Source of the DNA: Staphylotrichum longicolle
Lineage: Eukaryota > Ascomycota > Sordariomycetes > Sordariales > Chaetomiaceae
Direction: 5' to 3'
DNA length: 64,000 nucleotides
NCBI GenBank assembly: GCA_019096155.1
Contig: JAHCVI010000004.1
Location: forward strand, 124,001-188,000
A program made the position numbers and the translations under genes. The notes under the pieces were generated by a model. The model was not told where the DNA came from. It saw only the letters and a program-made list of their open reading frames with translations, and did not search any database. This document shows, piece by piece, positions 1 to 11,031 of this stretch (within the stretch, counting starts at the first letter, position 1; every line of letters begins with the position of its first letter).

Positions 1-342
1 CCCGACGGCGAGCTGTCCAATCATGCCGCCAGCCCTGCATGCGACAGCGTTTGCTGCCAGCATGGCATTGGGCGGCCTGAAACATTTTTGGATCTCTGGC
101 TTGTCATTTATCCCAATGCATGCCCGCGCTGGGCGAAGTCCGTGGCGGCGTGTCCACGACGACAAACTCCTTGTCACAGAACACTCTTCCCCAACTCTCC
201 CCTGCATCACGAGAAACTGAGGCAGGCCTCTTGCTGGATCAAGACGGCGCGCTTACACGACGGCATGAGACATCTTCTTCAGCAACTGGCTTGAACCCAA
301 GTCCAATCGCCACCCCACGAATCGCTCGCAACCACACGCAAG
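1..342. other. Upstream flank, no gene seen
   Basis: I see no conserved coding signal here. An open frame runs through it into the gene at 343, but its composition and the intron structure downstream argue that this part is 5' untranslated or promoter sequence. Confidence 0.5.
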
Positions 343-2171
343 ATGCCGGCCACAGAATTCATCACCATCATCAACAATTCGGGGAAGGTTATCAGCACGG
401 TAGGCGACCTTCGCGGCCGGTTTTGGCAGCCCACAACCATTCCAACTCACGACACGATACTAATGCTTTCCAGGGCAAGCATCTCGTCAACATCTTCAAG
501 GAGGCCCAGGCTGCCTACAAAGACCGGAAAGATGCTGCCAAGGCCGAGCGCGCGGGCATCAAGCGCGCAAAGACCTTTGACGTGACACCGCGCGGCGATC
601 CGTACTACGATGACTACTACTACGGCAGGTACGCCGACGAGATCGACCATGCGTACGACCACCGAAGGTCATACGACGACGATGGTCGCTCACACGCTTC
701 CTCCCGCTACACCCGCGCGTCGCGGCGGTCGCACCGGCCCCGCTCGCCGGAGCGCCCTTTTCCGGCCTTGACCGAAGGCAACCTCAAGACACACTCAGAA
801 GTGACGGCGACGTCGCCGTCCAAAGCCTACCGGTCACCATACGCCGAGACGGCACCCCGTGACATGCAGCTGTCCCGGCCGACACTTGCACTCGGCCTTC
901 CACCACCGCCTATGGCATGCGCACCGCCAGTCGCGTCCGGGGCCATCGTCCCAACCGCCGAACGGCGCCAGTTGGTCCACCGGCCACGCTCCGACCCCTC
1001 TCTGGTCAAGAAAAAGTCCATCGACATGAACCTCGCGTACGGCGACATGCCGCCGGATCTCGCCTCGCGCCACGATCTCGACCGCTCACACGGCCACGCA
1101 GCATCAGACCCCGACGACCCCCAGGAAACCCAAGCGCTAACCCTCATGGACCGAATAGAGGATTTTCTCGAGGAGGCGCACTGCGTGCAGCACACAGCGA
1201 GCTCCATGATCGAGAACCTGCAGCGCAACCCCGAGGCGGCCGCCGCCGTGGCGCTCTCCCTCGCCGAGCTGAGCGCCCTCCTCGGTAAGGTGAGCCCGGC
1301 CTTCCTCGGGTTCCTCAAGGGCGGCAGCCCGGCCGTGTTTGCGCTGCTCGCGAGCCCGCAGTTCCTCATCGGTGCGGGCGTCGCCGTCGGAGTGACGGTC
1401 GTCATGTTTGGCGGCTGGAAGATTGTCAAGCGCATCAGCGCGGCCAAGACGCTCGAGGCACCGATGGAGATGCGCGCTATCCCCGCTGCCGCGGCCGCGC
1501 CTACTGTTGCGCCTGAGAAGGCGCTGCCCCCTGCCGCTGCTGGTGCTGGTGCTGCGGGGGCGAGTGCGACGAGCTACGATGAGGCGTTGGTGCTGAGGGA
1601 TGTGGAGGAGCTTAGCAGCATCGAGACGTGGCGCCGGGGGATCGTGGCGTATGGGGAGGCCGAGTCGGCCGACGTCGAGCTGATGAGCCGCGAGGCGGAG
1701 CGGGCGCTGAAGGAGCAGTACAGCCGCGACCTGGACGAGGTCGAGCCGTGCGACTCGGTCTCGCAGGTCAGTCGTGCGCGGAGCGACCGGTCCCGGCGGT
1801 CATATCGGAGCCACCGCAGCAGCAGGAGTAGACGGCACCATTCCCATCACGACGAGGACGTGGAGGTGCCCGAGAGGAAGAGCAGCAAGAAGGACAAGGA
1901 CGGAGGGGAGAGCGAGGCGGCGAGCGAGAGGAGCCGGCGCAGCCATCGCAGCAGCAGGAGTCAGGGCCGCCCCGAGGGTTCGTCCGTCTCGCGCTCGTCC
2001 AGGCACTCGTCCAAGGTTGCCCTCAAGGCGATCCAAGAGGGGGACGGCGGAGATGACTCGGGCAGCTCGGCGGGCAAGCCAAAGGAGAAGAAGAGGGACA
2101 TGATTAAGCAACTTTTCAAGATGAAGAAGGACAAGGAAGATCGGGAGAAGGCCAGGTCGGTTTTGGTCTAA
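343..2171 (+). CDS. Conserved fungal protein of unknown function with a central membrane segment and basic/Ser-rich tail
   Basis: Exons 343..399 and 474..2171 give a protein of 584 residues. The intron 400..473 has a GTAGGC donor, a CTAAT branch-like site and a CAG acceptor, and it joins the short N-terminus MPATEFITIINNSGKVIST in phase 0 to GKHLVNIFKEAQ. I chose this start because the short exon reads like a protein N-terminus while the longer upstream frame does not. Residues about 20-50 are charged and helical. A Tyr/Asp/Arg-rich stretch follows, then a Pro-rich linker. A hydrophobic stretch of about 25 residues, rich in Gly, Val, Phe and Leu, is a likely single membrane span. The tail is rich in Ser-Arg, His and Lys and ends in a basic helix. 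I recognise no catalytic domain. It may be a membrane-anchored scaffold, but no function can be assigned. Confidence 0.75.
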
Positions 2172-3650
2172 TGGGACAGCATCTGAGTTTTGGAGTTTAC
2201 GGAGTTGGGGCAGGGTTTGCCCGGGTTGATGCATGGCAAGGGCAGGGGTACTCATGGGGAGACACGGAGGATCACAGAACATTTGTCGCATGTAAACGTA
2301 CAGAATCGATATTTGGAAACTCGGCTCTTTTCCCCAGCTTGGGGGCTGTGATGCCCTCGCCTCTCAGAACCATGACGTTTAGGGCTGATGTCCAGTGGAG
2401 TCTAGACCTGGAGCTGCCTCAGCAACGTGGGGTCGAGAACCCGTCGATATCTGACAGCTCGTAATCGCGCCAATTGCCCCAGCATTTGAGGGTCGTCAGG
2501 ACAAGCTCGAGGGAATGGCTGATCCGGATGAGCCGGGTATTTTTAATCAAGCAGCATTGGGAGTGGGCGATGCAAAGGCGGTGTTTCTCCGGACTTAACG
2601 GTAACAACTTTTGCCATGACCCCCTGCCCGTGAACGCTGACTGCCCCTTGCAGGTTGTCCGCTCCCACACACAGCCACATGTAAGTTCACTTCATGTCCA
2701 TTTCTGGACCGTATCTGGGCTGGACACACCGTCATTATTTGGAATTTCGCCGGGAAGCGACGTTTTAAAACAATATCCCGAACAGGAACATCGAGTGATC
2801 TTGTGCGGAAGCGCGTTTCCTTGCTCGGAGTTTGTTCCTCTGAGGTACCTCCAATATGTCGGTCAAATCGTGACCCTGGCGTTAGACGGAGTTAACCTCA
2901 AACCGTCCCATGTCCTTCACTGCTTGCTGTAGGCTGTAACCTTCCTAAAGCCGTTGATCCCAGCTCACCGTCAGCGTCCCACTGACTCCTTTGCTGACTT
3001 GCAGTGGAGCCGAACAACCAACAGGCGGCGGCTCCATCCCGGGGTTTCTGCAGTATCTCGGATGTTATGCAGAAGGATCGTTCGGCTGTAAGTTGTCTGC
3101 AGGGGAGAATAAACTCCCTGCAACAGCCCCGCTGTTATCTGGTCTCGACGGAGCCAAAGAGAAACCGCCAACCGAACGGTCTGAGCCACTCCTTCCACTG
3201 TCCAGGCAGTTGGTACCGAAGTACCCGTCCCGCCACGGCATCACAGTACTACGACGCGTGGACCGGGTTGCTGCTGATACATCCGGCGGGCACGGAGGTA
3301 AAAGCCGGGGGCAGCAAGGAACCCAATCCTTGGACCCCTTCCCCCAGCCTGAACCACATTCCTTGTTAGTGGCGGCTCGGATGAGTGTTGAACGGAGTGG
3401 AAGGAGCCTTCTGGCCCATCCCAGAATGCCAACAAGTGTCCATCCTTGCTACCTAAAGACAGGTACTTGACCATGGGGGCAGGAAGGATCTGCCGGACGA
3501 AGTCTATAAGAACCGGGCGTGCCGTTGCCAGACCTCCCACTTCGTTCCAACAAGATTCCCACAACTTGCATCCATCTCCTCGCCATCGTCAACCAGCATC
3601 GCCAGTCCCATCTAGCACTAGCACCCAGCACATACAGTTTGCCGCATACC
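2172..3650. other. Intergenic, no gene seen
   Basis: The short open frames here have no recognisable protein signature. The last 150 bases are pyrimidine- and CA-rich and look like the 5' UTR and promoter of the aldolase gene at 3651. Confidence 0.5.
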
Positions 3651-4654
3651 ATGGGGTCCCATTTCCCGTCTATTAAGCCCGACGCGTCCCACGGGATGCA
3701 GGCATACATGGGCCCGTCTCTGTTCCAGCCACACCACGCCCGCCGGGCCATCCGCGATGCGCACGAGAAGAAGATCCCGCCTCTCATTGGGTACTACGCC
3801 GGCCTCAGCTCGATTCCCATCACACGTTTCGTCGCTCCCATGGGCTACGATGTCGTCTGGATCGACTGGGAGCACACCTCGTGCAGCGTCGAGACCATGA
3901 CTACGGTATGTACCGCATGCTTCCTGCGTCGCAAGGGCTTCGCTGACAAACGCAGATGGTCCACGAGTCCATGTTCATGAGCGGCGGCCGCACCATTCCT
4001 TTCGTCCGGTCAGTGTTCCAAGATTGCCTTGGGAGTTACTTGATCTCTAACAAGATGTGCAGGGTTCCCGGTCACGACCACGCCGCCATCGGTTTCGCCC
4101 TCGACGCTGGCGCAAGCATTGTCATCCCGCAGCTCGAGACGGTCGAGCAGGCAAAGCACGTCGTCTCGGCGGCCAAGTTTGGTACGCGGCAGAACGGCAC
4201 GCGCTCAGCACCACCTTTCCGCCTCGTGCCGGGTCTGACGGACCAGGGTGCGGACGGCCAGCGCGATGTATGGCAGAACCTCAACGACCAGGCCGCCATC
4301 ATGGTGCAGATCGAGTCGCTCGAAGGCATCAACAACCTCGACGCCATCCTGACCGAAGTGCCGGATATCGACGTGGTGTGGCTCGGTAGTCTCGACTGCC
4401 GCATCAGCATGAACCTGCCGGGCAACTTTGGCCAGGGCACCGAGCCCGAGTGGGTGGCGGCGGTGGAAAAGTTCAACTCGGTCATCAAGAAGCACAACAA
4501 GCCGCGGGCCGGGTTTTGCCTGGCGCCCGGCGAGGAGCTGACCAAGATGGGCCAGGACAATGTGCTGCTCGTCCATGCCGCCGATGTGCTCAAGCTGTAC
4601 GAGATGGGGCCGCAGCTTCTGGCTGCGAGGGAGGCGGTGGCGCTCAAGAAGTGA
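3651..4654 (+). CDS. HpcH/HpaI aldolase family protein
   Basis: Three exons (3651..3905, 3956..4008, 4063..4654) encode 299 residues. All introns have GT..AG ends and preserve frame. The family cleaves or condenses 2-oxo-3-deoxy acids with pyruvate or short aldehydes in a divalent-metal-dependent class II reaction on a TIM barrel. Visible hallmarks are VVWIDWEH near residue 70, the ALDAGASIVIPQLET segment that supplies the metal-binding Glu, MVQIESLEG, and WLGSLDCRISMNLPG. Length and order fit the fungal homologues annotated as 2,4-dihydroxyhept-2-ene-1,7-dioate aldolase-like. No signal peptide is seen, so it should be cytosolic. The natural substrate cannot be read from the sequence, and neighbouring genes do not suggest an aromatic catabolic cluster. 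Confidence 0.9.
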
Positions 4655-5503
4655 TTTTCAGGGCACGGCACTGATAACCTACGAGGCCATAGGCAGTTAG
4701 ACAGGCATAGAAGTACAAAAACCATTCTCCAGAATCAACCTTTGCTCAAAATCATCATCATTTCCTATGTGATATGAAAATGTTCTAGAGGATCGAGAAA
4801 GAAGGAGCTGGAAGAAAACGCAAGATTGCAGCTCGGTTTATCGTTCCCAGTAAACTCCTGACCGGAAATGCAATGACACATCAAAAGAAACCATTCTAAT
4901 GACTCTTTTGGGTTGGATCATGCCGTGGCTTCATGAAGAATGAGAGAGGATACTAGAATGAGAAAGGATACTGTTCGTCTGGACATCCCGGACGTCTTCG
5001 TTGTGGTCCGTACAGACTCTTCTTGAGTACACGCTAAGTTTAACCAAACTTACTATGAACGGTGGCAAAGACGTTGAAAGTATGAAAGAACAAACTAAAG
5101 GCCTCTAACATATATACACAGCTCTTATGTTTATCAACCATACATGAGCCCCTTGAGCCGTGACACTCCTCATCAATTTCAGCCTTAATCGCGTTTGCTG
5201 CTCGTCCATGATACCGGTTTTGAGAGGCAGGTGTTGGCGCAGTTGCTGGCCAACCAGAACCACCTGCTCCGAAGAGGTTTGTGGTCCCGCCTTGGACGGC
5301 GTCGTCGCCCGTGTTTCGCGCCAAACTCAACCATGGCCGAAAAATAGTTCCGACACCGAGGCACAGAACCAGAGTTGCGTGATGCAGTGTCTGGATTAGG
5401 AGCTTTACGTGAGTAACACAACGTGTTGTGAGTGGAGTTTGGAGTAAAGTCCCTTCAGAAACCCCTGCTCCCTCAGCCGTGAAACTGCTCCAGCGCCTTC
5501 GCC
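4655..5503. other. Intergenic, no gene seen
   Basis: AT-richer spacer between the aldolase and the FTA2-like gene. The open frames on the minus strand (5040..5573) have no coding character that I can support. Confidence 0.5.
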
Positions 5504-6603
5504 ATGCCTTCGATCGCAGCCCTTCCCGACCCATCCAAACCTCTTCCACAGGTCCCGGGCCCAAGACTCGCACCTTTTAGCCCGACAGCGTATGCCGACA
5601 TTGAGTTCGTTGAGGAACTCGGCAATCCCGAGGAGCATTTGGACGGGCATGTTTGGAAGGTGAAGATCAACGGAGCACCGACATGCTACGTACTCAAGAT
5701 GGTGAGCAATAAGACTCAAGGATTCCTGCATTTCAAGTCGTGGCAATGAGGATTCTGGTAATCGAAGTGAGCTAACTTTGTCGCTGCTTCATCATCACAG
5801 TTCCGGTCTCGCTATTCCGAGTATCTGAGAGCCTGTTGGCAGGACGCTCATGCGACCCCTGGCATCGCCGCGGCTCTACATTGACTACCTCGACCCCTTC
5901 AACTGCGAGTGCCGCGCCTATGGCCGGCTACAGGAGGAGAATCGACAAGACCTCGCCGTGCGAGCACACGGATACCTTCTTCTGACCCCGCAGCAAGAGG
6001 CCGAGGTTGAGCAGCGGTCTGGAGGTTTCTACTTCCCCCCCGTCGATGAGAAAGCCACGTCACTTGACAGCGGCACCAACCCTTGGGGCAGGTGGGAGGA
6101 GCACCGTGGTGTTCCCGTTCGGGCCATCGTCAGAAGAGCTTGCGACCGAGCATAAACCATTCACGCCCTCCCAGCTCCAGGGCCTGTGGCGCGACCTCGA
6201 AGACCTCCATAAGCTGGGTATTCTGGTGCGCGACGTCAGCATCGGCAACTACATGGGTGGAAAGCTCATCGACTTCAGCCGGTCATGGGCCATACCCCAC
6301 CCGTGCTTCGAGTCCATTGATCCGTACTGGATGTGCGACGAGAGACAGGCAGATCCGCTGGCATTGGATGGAGCGATTCTCGACTGGGCGGTCGAGGCAA
6401 GGTGGAAGCAGGAACATGTCGACTTAATACCCCGAGAACTGAGGGAGTGTGCCTCGGGGGAGGGCCGTGACGATCCGTACGGAACTGACCCGAGGTACTA
6501 CGATTGGCGGAAGTGGGAAGAGGACCTCGAGGCAGTGGACTCATTCCATGAGCACGAACTGTACGGCGCGCCAGAACCGGAAGGAGAAGAAAGCGAGGAC
6601 TGA
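5504..6603 (+). pseudogene. FTA2-like (Sim4 kinetochore subunit family) protein, two frameshifts
   Basis: The reading frame begins MPSIAALPDPSKPLPQVPGP and matches the fungal family annotated as kinetochore Sim4 complex subunit FTA2, which has a degenerate protein-kinase-like fold. Exon 1 is 5504..5701 and the intron is 5702..5800. Family hallmarks occur in order: FVEELG..HVWKVKINGA, DPFNCECRAYGRLQEE, LAVRAHGYLLL, RAIV, ELATEHKPFTP, and LGILVRDVSIGNYMGGKLIDFSRSW. They lie in three different frames. The frame shifts by one extra base near 5878-5883 (between AALH and YLDPF) and again near 6129-6136 (between RAIV and ELATE). No GT..AG intron of reasonable size explains either jump. It is either a decaying gene or two sequencing errors. 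Members of this family are often dispersed near HET genes, and a HET gene follows here. A role at kinetochores should not be assumed. Confidence 0.75.
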
Positions 6604-7591
6604 GCACCCTTCAAGGATCTCGGTAAATGCATGTATATGCCAATAATGCTTTGGAGACCAGCGCATATCCTTCAGATAACTGGTCGCTGCCCCAACGTCT
6701 CTGAACCTTGTCCATGTTTTCATGAAGGCATTGCCTGGGAATCGATGGGCGTTACAGACTTAGATGGTCTCAAAACAGATCATCTTGAACATTAGTTTGA
6801 GTCTTCAAAGCTATATACTGCTTGTTCGACTGGTTAGGGCTATTCTACCTACCAATGGCGGTCAGAGACATCTTCTGATGTCATGATGGGAGGTGTCGGT
6901 ACCGGTTTGTATTATATCGCAGTGCTACCCAGCGTGGAGAATTCAACATCTGAAGCATTTTTGCCGTAGAGATCTCACTTCTGAGAGCCTCAAAACCAAC
7001 GACAATTCAGATATTAGACGATTATTGTCATATCTCGACCGCCCTAACAAGACGAAGACCGCCCGGAGAGAAACATGGCGTCGGTGACAAGAGAACAGCC
7101 CCACACAGAGGAGCTATTAACTGATATCGTGACCGGTGACCGAGATCTCTCAAGGCCTCTGAAGTCATGGATTAGGCCATGACTCCGATTATTTCCCGAA
7201 TTATCGTCCATTAGAGTCGCTTTGCCTTCAACCCAGCCGCTTGTCCCAGCGGTTGGACGGCGTTCCGACTGAGAGCCGAGAACCGCTCGACTCTAAGAAT
7301 GGACCTCGGCCGCTGACAGAACCGAGACCAGTGTTGGGTTTCGGGTGGCTAAAGTGGCCAAAGTGCAAAACGATGGGGACACTAGTGAGTCAAGATCGAG
7401 CGACACTCAGCTCAGCCCCGCTCACCCCAGAAGCTCACAGCCTCCCCAAAGCGCCTCGGACTCAGCCTAAGACTGGAGTCCCTGACTGGAACCGCAAGAT
7501 CTTTCTCACATATCATTAGTGTCCGCCTCGGCAACCACTGGCGGTCTGTCATTAATCCAGGTACATTCTTTCATCAAACATCGTCGATATC
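6604..7591. other. Intergenic, no gene seen
   Basis: Spacer between the FTA2-like gene and the HET gene. AT-richer from 6730 to 7080, with no supportable coding frame. Confidence 0.5.
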
Positions 7592-9559
7592 ATGGACTCG
7601 TTTCACGCGCAAGGGGCACGACCCCCGCACCGCCCTTTGCAGCTCGACGAAATCCGCATTGTTACTCTTCTCCCCGGCGCATTCGCCGACCCCATCGTCT
7701 GCACGCTTGAGCATACCAACCTCAAAAATGCCGGGACCACGACATATGAGGCCGTCTCATACACCTGGGGCGATCCCACCCTCACCCAACGCATCACCTT
7801 GAACTCGGCTCCCTACCCCGTCACTGCCAACCTCTTCTCGGCCCTGACCTATCTCCGCGACCGCAACAATCCGCTACGCCTGTGGATTGACAGCCTTTGC
7901 ATCAACCAACAGGACCTCGCCGAGCGCAGTGCCCAAGTAGGCCGCATGCGCGACATCTTTGCGTCGGCCACGCAGGTCAACGTCTGGCTGGGCGACTACG
8001 GCGGCCTGCCAAAGAGCGACTGGCACTTGGCGTTCCAATACATGCTGGCCTGCAATGACTGGAGGACGCGTCCTCCCAGGACCGCCGCGGAAAAACACCA
8101 GATGGACACCGTCGAGATCAGGCATGCCAGGGGCAAGGACGTGATGGAGGGGCTGCTCGGGCGGGCCTGGTTCAGGCGCGTGTGGGTGGTGCAGGAGATC
8201 GCCGTGCGGCACTGGCGGGACGACGACGAGAAGGTCAAGCTGCTGGTGGGACATCTCAGCGTACCGTGGTTCGTCATGGCCGGCGCGTTCGGCCACCTGC
8301 TCTATATCCGCGGCTCGCAGGAGGACGGCATGCTCCCGCCCAGCTACACCCGTCAAAACGGGCTGTGCTCGATCGAGAAAGCGTGGCAGTACAAGCACCG
8401 CCTGACGGAGCTCGCCAAGGAGGGGAAGTATGTCGGCTTTGGAGAGCAGCTGGCCATGTACCTGTCCCGCTTCACCCAGTTCGGGACGACCGATCAACGC
8501 GACCGTCTGTACTCGTTGCTGGGGATGCTCGTTGGCAACGAAATGGTTCCGGAGCGCCTGGCGCCAGATTACTCCAAGTCTGTGAGCACAGTATTCCACG
8601 AATACACGGCGTGGATGCTTAGAGAGGGAACATGCATTGATGTGCTGGGCCTCAGCTCGGGTCCGCAACCGGGGGTGCCATCATGGGTGCCAGACTTTGT
8701 TGGGCGACGGGGGGTCTTTTCCCGCAACCTGGACGACACCAACCCAGTCAACCTTCTCGATGGTGACAGGCTGTTGCAAATTGAGGCGTTGCCAATCGCT
8801 ATGGTCGCGACCTTGGGGCCTCGATGCCGAATCCTCGACGAATCGAGAGGGAAGACAGCCCTCGATGCCACCCCGGAAGAGGCATCACAGGTGTTTATGA
8901 CCGAGTGCAGGCAATACCTGTCGGATTGCGAGAAGATACTGGCAGATGAAGTCTTGAGAGGGCATTCCAACTCCCTATCAAAGCAGAGCGTGTTGAGGAG
9001 CATGAAAGGGATGGCGAAAAAAGTTGTGGGAACCTCCAAAGCGGTATCCGATATATCAAGCATGGGCACTGCACGACAGTGCCTGAACAAGTATTTTGAC
9101 AACAGCTTTTCTGCTTCGCTGATGGACTCGCACTGGGAGACACAACGGTCCCGCGAGCAGCTCTATGATCTGATCATAGCCAAGCCAACCGACGCGATAC
9201 AGGATAAGCGTACTCCCGCCGTTAAGTCCTACGCAAGATACATTGCTGATGAGTTCGACAAGTACTCGCTCTTCATATGTGAGGATGGCGAGGTGGACTT
9301 TTGCCGGAGCACGTCGATTGCGCCACAGCCAGGAGACATGCTCTGTCTGCTGAGAGGGTCAACACACCGCTACATCCTGCGTCCTGTCGGCAGCACGGAA
9401 CAATGGACGCTGGTTGGCACGGCTTACATGGACGCCGAGTTCAGCCAGGATTGGCGCCGGTACGGCACGGACAAGGAGAAGGAGATGAGACAGTCGTGGG
9501 CTGCCATGTGGAAGATGCACAAGGACAATGGGGATGTGATTCCAGTTGTTGTTCGCTAA
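7592..9559 (+). CDS. HET-domain (heterokaryon incompatibility type) protein
   Basis: A single exon encodes 655 residues starting MDSFHAQGARPP. The HET domain (PF06985) occupies about residues 50-205: YEAVSYTWGD at 52-61, RLWIDSLCINQQD at 96-108, RMRDIFASATQVNVWLGD at 118-135, and FRRVWVVQEIAV at 194-205. The long C-terminal region has a short recurring HET-family element (QFGTTDQRDRLYSLLGML) and no WD40, NACHT or ankyrin repeats. HET proteins mediate allorecognition and regulated cell death, but most HET paralogs have no tested role. There is no signal peptide or membrane span, so it is probably cytosolic. The adjacent FTA2-like gene is broken. The gene may be polymorphic between strains, which is an inference from the family and not from this sequence. 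Confidence 0.92.
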   Translation: MDSFHAQGARPPHRPLQLDEIRIVTLLPGAFADPIVCTLEHTNLKNAGTTTYEAVSYTWGDPTLTQRITLNSAPYPVTANLFSALTYLRDRNNPLRLWIDSLCINQQDLAERSAQVGRMRDIFASATQVNVWLGDYGGLPKSDWHLAFQYMLACNDWRTRPPRTAAEKHQMDTVEIRHARGKDVMEGLLGRAWFRRVWVVQEIAVRHWRDDDEKVKLLVGHLSVPWFVMAGAFGHLLYIRGSQEDGMLPPSYTRQNGLCSIEKAWQYKHRLTELAKEGKYVGFGEQLAMYLSRFTQFGTTDQRDRLYSLLGMLVGNEMVPERLAPDYSKSVSTVFHEYTAWMLREGTCIDVLGLSSGPQPGVPSWVPDFVGRRGVFSRNLDDTNPVNLLDGDRLLQIEALPIAMVATLGPRCRILDESRGKTALDATPEEASQVFMTECRQYLSDCEKILADEVLRGHSNSLSKQSVLRSMKGMAKKVVGTSKAVSDISSMGTARQCLNKYFDNSFSASLMDSHWETQRSREQLYDLIIAKPTDAIQDKRTPAVKSYARYIADEFDKYSLFICEDGEVDFCRSTSIAPQPGDMLCLLRGSTHRYILRPVGSTEQWTLVGTAYMDAEFSQDWRRYGTDKEKEMRQSWAAMWKMHKDNGDVIPVVVR

Positions 9560-9760
9560 ATGCTTGCATGTATCTATCGAACACTATCGAGCAGATCCAT
9601 ACAAAACTTAGAGGACATAACTGAGTCTCGGTCAAATATGGCTGTGAGAGGGGCTGACTTGGGGGTCTCCAAAAGAGGCATCGTGACAGAACAGGTCTCG
9701 GGCTTCGGACATTTCCAATCTCTTTTCCCCCTTAAATTCAATCCCCTCGACCAAAAACGT

Positions 9761-11031
9761 TCACAAGCACTGAGAGTAGTAGTCGTTCTGGTACCTGCAC
9801 GTCGTCCCCGACGCACAGCCCAAGCACCCATTCCACGTCTTTCCGGCACATTGCCCGTACTTGGCCGAGAGGCACGCCTGGGCCCCGGCCTGCGGCTGGC
9901 CCTGTTGTTGGCCTACAGCACGAGGAGACAAACCGTCAGCAAGAGTAACAGCCACCACCACCACCGCCGCCGCGGGGTCGCCAGGGGGTACCCACCTCCC
10001 GTCATGAGCACCGGCGTGCCCACCTTGGTCGTCTCGTCGATGCTGCACACGTTTTTGCACCCGCCGCTCTTGACCGACCCCGGGTCGGTGCTGTTGTACA
10101 CCATCTCGATCCACCGGATCTGCATGTACGCCTCGCTCCCGACCTGCATGGGGCCGGACCAGCTCCCGCCGTCGCTCCACGTGTTGAACATGACCTGCGA
10201 CGGGTCCCGCGGCGCCTGGAACGTGATGCGGCTGACCAGCTGCCCGTTGACGAACCAGGTGCTGCTGCCCGGGGTCCAGTCCATCCGGTAGTCGGCCCAG
10301 TCGCTCCACCGCCGGCCGCCGGGCAGCGTCACGTTGCGCGTGGCGTCGGGGATGTCGCTCGTGCTGTTCCACGCCGGCTGGTTGGTGTACTGCACGTACG
10401 TGGGCGGGTCGCGCGTGCGGATCTCGAGGTCGGCCTCCTGCACGAGCGCGATGTCGTGCGGCTGCGGCGGCGGGCGGTACGTGAACATGGCCGCCACGGC
10501 GCCCGCGGCGCCCTTGGTGCGCGCCCGCATCCGCACCGAGAGGAACTGGAACCCCTGGCTGAGCGACTCGAACTCGGCCGAGGACTGGAACGTCGCGTGC
10601 CGCACGGTGCGCAGCGTCAGGTGCGTGTTCTGCTGCTGCTGGTCGTCCCGCTCGATGTAGAGGTTGTTGGGCGTGTTGACCATCTTGACGGTCGCGTCGT
10701 TGATGGTGCTGTCGTTGAGCCCCAGCAGCGCCGTGTTGTTCCAGTTCATGATGGCCCACGAGTTGGTGAAGTTGGAGTTGGAGAAGAAGGCGCTGGCCGG
10801 CGGCGCCTGGGCGTTGGCGTCAAAGTCGTCGATCGGCCGGGGCACGTTGGCATATTGCTGGAGCGACTGGAAGTCGAAGAACTGGTGGTGCGAGAAGTAG
10901 TTGGTGGTTGTCGCGTTGGTCTTGTAGCAGTGGCAGTTTGAGTCGGTCGTCAGGGGGTAGGCACCGCGGGCCACCGCAACCATGGAGGCTGCGGCCACCA
11001 CGAAGGCCACATTACGTGTTGTCGAATCCAT
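9761..11031 (-). CDS. Secreted GH16-type beta-glucanase with C-terminal CBM1
   Basis: Exons on the minus strand are 11031..9996 and 9912..9761, giving 395 residues. The intron 9913..9995 (GTGGGT..CTGTAG) joins a glycine split across the splice. If it is not removed, translation continues into an artificial Trp/Leu-rich tail, so the splice is well supported. A signal peptide covers about residues 1-23. The GH16 jelly-roll follows, with the catalytic motif E-A-D-L-E at residues 199-203 (nucleophile and acid/base Glu with the Asp between) and typical WNxT glycosylation sites. After a short Gln/Gly linker, the last 39 residues form a fungal CBM1 cellulose-binding module with Cys pairs and aromatic residues (QACLSAKYGQC..). 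It probably acts on beta-1,3/1,4-glucans or related polymers bound to plant cell walls. The exact linkage is not readable. Confidence 0.9.

Noticed and set aside
2474..2932. 152-residue plus-strand open frame
   Set aside because: No conserved motif and no plausible promoter or splice structure.
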